Source of the DNA: an uncultured Bacilli bacterium
Lineage (GTDB): Bacteria > Bacillota_I > Bacilli_A > RF39 > UBA660
DNA length: 10,256 bases
Reading direction: 5' to 3'
NCBI GenBank assembly: GCA_947630195.1
Contig: CANRGQ010000047.1
Span: forward strand, 1 to 10,256
The position numbers were made by a program, and so were the translations under genes. Of this stretch, positions 7,181 through 10,256 are shown in pieces. The notes below the pieces were generated by a model. That model saw nothing but the letters and a program-made list of their open reading frames with translations. It searched no databases and had not been told where the DNA came from. How positions within the stretch are numbered: position 1 is the first letter of the stretch; each line of letters begins with the position of its first letter.

Positions 7181-8452
7181 CTATTTATTTTTAAAATCTT
7201 TAACATATCTTCTTTTAAAGTTTCTTTTAATAAAAATTAATATTAAACTAAACATTATAATTACCGATATTATAAATATAACTAATAATATTCTTAATAA
7301 CTTATTATTTTTTTCTTGTTTTTCCTCTTCTTCTTTACTTAATTTATTAACCACTATTTTATAAGTACTTTTACTTTTATTATTACCTAAGACATTTAAA
7401 TATATTTCATTAATTCCCTCTTTTAAGTCTTTATTACCTATTATTTCTACTTTAGTATCACTATCATATTTTGGTTTTATATTTAAAGTATTTATATCAC
7501 TTCCTACATCTAAATAATAAGTATAAGTATCTTTTTTAAAGTTTAGATTATATCCTTCTATTATTAAATCATTTAAACTACTTGTCCCATTTAATCTCGT
7601 AACTTCAATTGTATATTCTCTTATCTCTTTATTTTCAGCCTCTACTTCAATAGTTAAATTATTAATTCCTGTAGCTAAAGTAATATTTCCATCCCCTTTT
7701 ACTTTAGCTCTTTCATCGGAAGTTTTCGTTTTAATATTTATTTTATTGGTGTTCTCATTTACTTCTAAAGTATATTTATTTGTATCTTTATTAAATGTAG
7801 GACTTATATCATAACCATCAATATATAAATCATCTAAATAATTATTATTACTCGCTTCTTTTCTAATTACTTTAATAGTATAAATTGTACTACTTCCATC
7901 TGTAGCGGTTACTTCAATATTAAAAGTATTTTCCCCAACACTTAAATATCTTCTTCCTATACCCGTTATTTTCGCTTTAGCATCATTACTTATCGCAATA
8001 ATATTTACTTTCTCACTGCTATAGGGGAGTTCCACTAAATACTCTTTTATCTCTTTATTAAAATGAATATCAGCCTCTTCTAAATTTAAAGTTTTTAATG
8101 ATGAATCATTAGATACTACTTCTAAATTAAAATTAACTGGACATGTCGCAATAGTATTTTCATTTTCGATAAAATTAACTTCTACTTTAATGGAAGCATT
8201 ACCATATTTTAAAGGCGTTATTATTCCTTCTTTACTAATACTTACAATATTATTATTTATCGTACTATATTTAACTTCATATTTATGCTCTGTATTAATC
8301 GAAATAAAGGCTTTTTCATTCATTCCTATCTTTTCTTTATCTATTAAGACTTCAGCTTCATATTTATCTTGCACACGACAAATAGTAGCCTTAACATTTA
8401 AAGGCATATGTATAAGAATAGTTAGTATTATTCCTAGCCAATATTTCTTCAT
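7181..8452 (-). CDS. membrane-anchored surface protein with Ig-like and three cadherin-like beta-sandwich repeats
   Basis: A 423-residue secreted protein held in the membrane by a C-terminal helix. Residues 1-22 are a signal peptide (MKK, hydrophobic core, cleavage probably after VKA). Residues about 35-112 look like a bacterial Ig-like (BIG2-type) domain, with SISKEGIITPLKYGNASIKV as its hallmark strand pair. C25 and C104 could form a disulphide. Three tandem cadherin-like beta-sandwich repeats follow (about 118-197, 205-286, 292-370), each with the pattern L-x-x-L-x-I-x-G, F-x-x-x-x-x-x-Y, G-x-N and YxIxVxR. An acidic Lys/Glu linker leads to a transmembrane helix (386-408) and a basic cytoplasmic tail. 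These folds usually serve as cell-surface scaffolds or in adhesion; no catalytic domain is present. It is the first gene of a unit with the HerA-type gene. AGAAAGAG, about 10 nt upstream, is the likely ribosome binding site. Confidence 0.85.
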   Translation of the reverse strand: MKKYWLGIILTILIHMPLNVKATICRVQDKYEAEVLIDKEKIGMNEKAFISINTEHKYEVKYSTINNNIVSISKEGIITPLKYGNASIKVEVNFIENENTIATCPVNFNLEVVSNDSSLKTLNLEEADIHFNKEIKEYLVELPYSSEKVNIIAISNDAKAKITGIGRRYLSVGENTFNIEVTATDGSSTIYTIKVIRKEASNNNYLDDLYIDGYDISPTFNKDTNKYTLEVNENTNKINIKTKTSDERAKVKGDGNITLATGINNLTIEVEAENKEIREYTIEVTRLNGTSSLNDLIIEGYNLNFKKDTYTYYLDVGSDINTLNIKPKYDSDTKVEIIGNKDLKEGINEIYLNVLGNNKSKSTYKIVVNKLSKEEEEKQEKNNKLLRILLVIFIISVIIMFSLILIFIKRNFKRRYVKDFKNK

Positions 8453-8479
8453 CCCTATTATTCTCTTTCTACTATACCA

Positions 8480-8507
8480 ATTATATCATATTATTATTAA
8501 ATATCAA
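8480..8507 (-). promoter_or_regulatory. promoter of the surface-protein/HerA operon
   Basis: On the minus strand, TTGATA (8507-8502, 5/6 match to the -35 box) is followed after 16 nt by TATAAT (8485-8480). The TG just before it gives the extended form TGATATAAT. Transcription should start near 8473, about 20 nt before the ATG at 8452. This is the best promoter in the window. Confidence 0.8.
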
Positions 8508-8512
8508 ATATG

Positions 8513-8547
8513 AAAAAAGTATAATAATTATTAAACTATTATACTTT
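8513..8547 (-). terminator. Rho-independent terminator downstream of the start-less surface protein gene
   Basis: An 11-bp perfect AT-rich stem (AAAGTATAATA at 8516-8526 with TATTATACTTT at 8537-8547) encloses a 10-nt loop. On the minus strand it runs straight into a T6 tract (8518-8513). It isolates the promoter at 8480-8507 from transcription arriving from the right. Confidence 0.7.
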
Positions 8548-8565
8548 ATAGATTCTAGAATTTCG

Positions 8566-8614
8566 GTGCCGGTAATATTTTATATAAGTAATATATAATA
8601 TCTTCTACCGGCAC
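8566..8614. repeat. long inverted repeat with GC-rich 9-bp ends
   Basis: GTGCCGGTA at 8566-8574 is the exact reverse complement of TACCGGCAC at 8606-8614. The 31 bp between them are AT-only apart from a few bases and can themselves pair (ATATT/AATAT, TATA/TATA). The arms are strikingly GC-rich for this genome. There is no T-tract, so it is not an ordinary terminator. A cruciform, protein-binding site or recombination-related element is possible. Confidence 0.7.
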
Positions 8615-8631
8615 GCCTTAAGTTTATCTCT

Positions 8632-8653
8632 ATATCGCCGCCTTGGGCGATAT
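8632..8653. repeat. GC-cored hairpin downstream of the surface protein stop codon
   Basis: ATATCGCC at 8632-8639 is the exact reverse complement of GGCGATAT at 8646-8653, with a 6-nt loop. It begins 15 bp after the stop codon of the surface protein gene and lacks a following T-tract. Its place shortly after a suspected variable region recalls the stem-loop found downstream of many retroelement target sites. That link is inference. Confidence 0.65.
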
Positions 8654-8667
8654 TATTAATCCCTCAA

Positions 8668-10068
8668 TCATCCAATTATGAATGGATCAGTTTCTATTCC
8701 TTGACCTGTTAATTTTACATCGGATGATAGATAGAAGACTGGGCGAACCGCAGACGCATACGTATAGGCCACACCAAACCTGTTCAAGGGGCCGTCTGAA
8801 CGCACACCCCACGCCTCGTAACCGTAACCGTCAGTGCCAGACCTCGTCATTGTCCATTCATATGTACTACTATATGTTGAACTATTACTTGTCCCATGTA
8901 TTATATGTAACCAACTATTTGTATTAGAATCATAACTCCATGAGTTGTAATAGTCACTTGCATACATTAATCCTACTCGATATTTTCCACTTGTTTTTGT
9001 CTTTCTTTCTTCTCCACTACTTGTTGCGTTTGTTCTATCTCCTTTCCACCAATTTACTTCTGCTATGTATGGTTTTATTCTTGAATCTATTGTATTTCCA
9101 TTGTAAAATGTACTATTTAAGTATGTTCTCACTGTATTACTTCCATTATCCCAATCTATATTTGAACTAGAATTTGTTGACCATGCTTGGCCTGTATTTG
9201 ATGGTGTCGCTTTTATTACCTTTAACATTCCTGCTTTTAAACCTAGTGTACTTTCTTCTGTTCCGTCGGTTACTCCGATTATTCGATACATATTATTAGC
9301 ATTAGTTTTACATTTATCTGGATTCTCATCTGCTCCTAAACATATATAGTTATTCTTTACTTCACTATATGTTCCTTTAAATCTATATAAGCCTTCTACT
9401 GCTGTTCTACTTCCTTGTTTACCTCCACCATAGTATGTTCCACCTTGTAAATCTAACATCTCTAATGGTGGTAAACCTTTAGCACCTTCTTCACATACAA
9501 AACTATCAATACTTACTTTTACTTTCATTTCTTGATTAGCAAGGTATGATTGATCTCTATCAGCATTATTTAATTTTAAATAAGCTCTTATATATGAAGG
9601 ATTAATTGTGCCATCTAATTCAAATTCTATTGTTGTTCCTTCACTTGGTATGTTTGTTAAATCTATTTCTTGTTCTTCTTCTCCATATAATAATCCTAAT
9701 GTAAAGTCTCCTTCTTGGATTTTCTCTAATATACTTGTAGTAAATTCTAACTTAATTGTAGCACTACAAGAGTTGGTTTCTGATAATGTCCCACTTATAT
9801 CTATTCTTCCTAAATCTTTTGTTCCATCTTCTTTACTATCTGCATAATGCTTATCTTGATTATCAGTAGCATAATAATCTCCTAGGTTTTTATATGCCAT
9901 ATCTGTTGCATTTACAGATATATGAAAGTTTTCTACTTTTCCTGATAATGTTATACCTCCTGCTTCACCAGTTGATATTTCTATTTTAGTAGTTGTACCT
10001 TCTCCATTTACTTGTAATGAAAAGAAAGCATAAGATACTCCAATTACAGCTAGAATAAGTGCAAGCAC
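8668..10068 (-). CDS. secreted surface protein with lectin-like C-terminal domain; 5' end lacks a usable start
   Basis: The coordinates use the first possible start, GTG at 10068, giving 466 residues. That start has no ribosome binding site and cuts into a signal sequence. The same frame is open to 10134 and encodes a Lys/Arg/Asn-rich n-region before the hydrophobic core and VSYAFF, similar to TasA/SipW-type signal peptides. No ATG, GTG or TTG exists in that extension, and a TAA lies at 10137-10135, so the gene appears 5'-truncated. Residues about 20-190 form a beta-rich stalk. From about 205 there is a domain resembling the MYRIIGV/GLMYASDYY/EWTM/VRPVFYL proteins common in gut Bacillota, ending like a C-type-lectin or formylglycine-enzyme fold. 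Residues 407-445 are encoded by unusually GC-rich DNA. I infer a cell-surface or secreted ligand-binding protein, possibly a silent copy. Confidence 0.7.
   Translation of the reverse strand: MLALILAVIGVSYAFFSLQVNGEGTTTKIEISTGEAGGITLSGKVENFHISVNATDMAYKNLGDYYATDNQDKHYADSKEDGTKDLGRIDISGTLSETNSCSATIKLEFTTSILEKIQEGDFTLGLLYGEEEQEIDLTNIPSEGTTIEFELDGTINPSYIRAYLKLNNADRDQSYLANQEMKVKVSIDSFVCEEGAKGLPPLEMLDLQGGTYYGGGKQGSRTAVEGLYRFKGTYSEVKNNYICLGADENPDKCKTNANNMYRIIGVTDGTEESTLGLKAGMLKVIKATPSNTGQAWSTNSSSNIDWDNGSNTVRTYLNSTFYNGNTIDSRIKPYIAEVNWWKGDRTNATSSGEERKTKTSGKYRVGLMYASDYYNSWSYDSNTNSWLHIIHGTSNSSTYSSTYEWTMTRSGTDGYGYEAWGVRSDGPLNRFGVAYTYASAVRPVFYLSSDVKLTGQGIETDPFIIG
8734..8850 (-). other. GC-rich, adenine-poor segment resembling a DGR variable region
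   Basis: By hand count this 117-bp coding segment is 59% G+C with 15% adenine on the coding strand, while flanking coding sequence is about one third G+C. It encodes residues 407-445 of the surface protein, from TMTRSG to AVRPVF, at the very end of a lectin-like domain. That is where diversity-generating retroelements place their variable repeat. Adenine depletion is expected when template adenines are randomised. No template repeat or reverse transcriptase occurs in this window, so a diversified target in trans, or simply an acquired domain, remain open. Confidence 0.4.
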
Positions 10069-10131
10069 TATTGCCGTAGTGGCTATTATTATATTTCTTT
10101 TATTATTATTACTTATTTTGGAACTGCGTTT

Positions 10132-10161
10132 GTTTTAGAAAAGAAACTTAGTGTCTAAAAC
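10132..10161. repeat. 30-bp dyad at the 5' boundary of the start-less surface gene
   Basis: GTTTTAGA (10132-10139) and TCTAAAAC (10154-10161) are perfect 8-bp inverted arms, with three further matches inside the 14-bp centre. The coding frame of the surface protein opens inside the left arm. The truncated sbcD frame ends inside the centre. The size and symmetry suit a binding or crossover site for a site-specific recombinase, though no recombinase is seen here. Confidence 0.5.
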
Positions 10162-10249
10162 TAGAATTGTGTAGATTATTATTCTCTTTCAGACTATAAT
10201 AATGCAGTTGTTTTCCAATATGTAAATCTGATAAATGAAATATCTTCAC
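10148..10249 (-). pseudogene. sbcD: truncated 5' end of an SbcD-like nuclease gene
   Basis: From GTG at 10249 the frame reads KIFHLSDLHIGKQLHYYSLK. This is the unmistakable beginning of an SbcD/Mre11-type metallophosphoesterase, with the first metal-binding motif D-x-H at residues 8-10. SbcD is normally about 370-400 residues and works with SbcC on hairpins and DNA ends. Here the similarity stops near codon 22 (about 10184) and the frame closes at a TAA at 10150-10148, so only a non-functional stub remains. No continuation of sbcD is visible anywhere downstream on this strand. The break lies immediately before the dyad and the headless surface gene, which points to insertion, inversion or recombination at this place. 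An assembly join is the alternative. Confidence 0.65.
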
Positions 10250-10256
10250 GCCTGCC

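Noticed and set aside
8682..9170. Plus-strand open frames opposite the surface protein gene
   Set aside because: They are rich in Leu, Ser and Tyr with no recognisable motif and lie entirely opposite a coherent protein with clear domain features, so they are shadows.
8555..10168. Direct repeat CTAGAATT at 8555-8562 and 10161-10168 flanking the surface gene, as a target-site duplication
   Set aside because: An 8-bp AT-rich match between two ~100-bp stretches is fairly likely by chance. The flanks do not reconstruct sbcD when the interval is removed, so it does not behave like a simple insertion.
1..10256. Mollicutes genetic code with TGA as tryptophan
   Set aside because: TGA terminates rarA, tcdA and the surface gene at the expected ends, and tryptophan is encoded by TGG throughout.
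1..10256. CRISPR array, tRNA or rRNA genes, or transposase
   Set aside because: I saw no regularly spaced repeats, no tRNA-like T-loop signatures, no rRNA segments and no transposase or recombinase motifs on either strand.

Overview
This is an AT-rich window (roughly 70% A+T by eye) with short intergenic gaps. It uses the standard bacterial code: TGA ends rarA, tcdA and the surface gene, and tryptophan is TGG. The gene set (rarA, gpsA, tcdA, a HerA-type ATPase, Ig-like and cadherin-like surface proteins) and the style of the -10 elements suggest a low-GC Bacillota, perhaps a reduced-genome gut Bacilli lineage of the RF39 or Erysipelotrichales kind. That placement is inference.

Layout. Positions 2-100 hold the 3' end of an unidentified gene. 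From 264 to 2437 a two-gene plus-strand operon encodes RarA (replication fork ATPase) and GpsA (glycerol-3-phosphate dehydrogenase, phospholipid synthesis). Everything after that reads on the minus strand. tcdA (2414-3091) overlaps the gpsA tail by 24 bp. Just upstream of tcdA is a structured RNA of about 170 nt with its own promoter and terminator, probably 6S RNA. Next come four tandem paralogous small genes of unknown function (3318-5346) under their own promoter. A separate two-gene unit (5411-8452) encodes a membrane-anchored Ig/cadherin-like surface protein followed by a HerA-type DNA translocase ATPase.

The right end (8513-10256) looks like an accessory, rearranged region. It holds a secreted surface protein gene with no usable start codon. 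The last ~117 bp of its lectin-like C-terminal domain reach about 59% G+C and are poor in adenine, resembling the variable region of a diversity-generating retroelement. Two GC-rich inverted repeats lie downstream of it. Upstream, a 30-bp dyad abuts the point where the coding frame opens, and beyond that sits an sbcD gene cut off after about 22 recognisable codons. My best reading is a silent or donor surface-antigen cassette at a DNA rearrangement junction, possibly diversified in trans. No reverse transcriptase, template repeat or recombinase is visible here, so this remains a hypothesis.

Regulation visible in the sequence: three promoters share the extended -10 form TGATATAAT (rarA, the putative 6S RNA, the surface-protein/HerA unit). 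The four-paralog operon has a consensus TATAAT whose -35 overlaps the terminator of the HerA gene.
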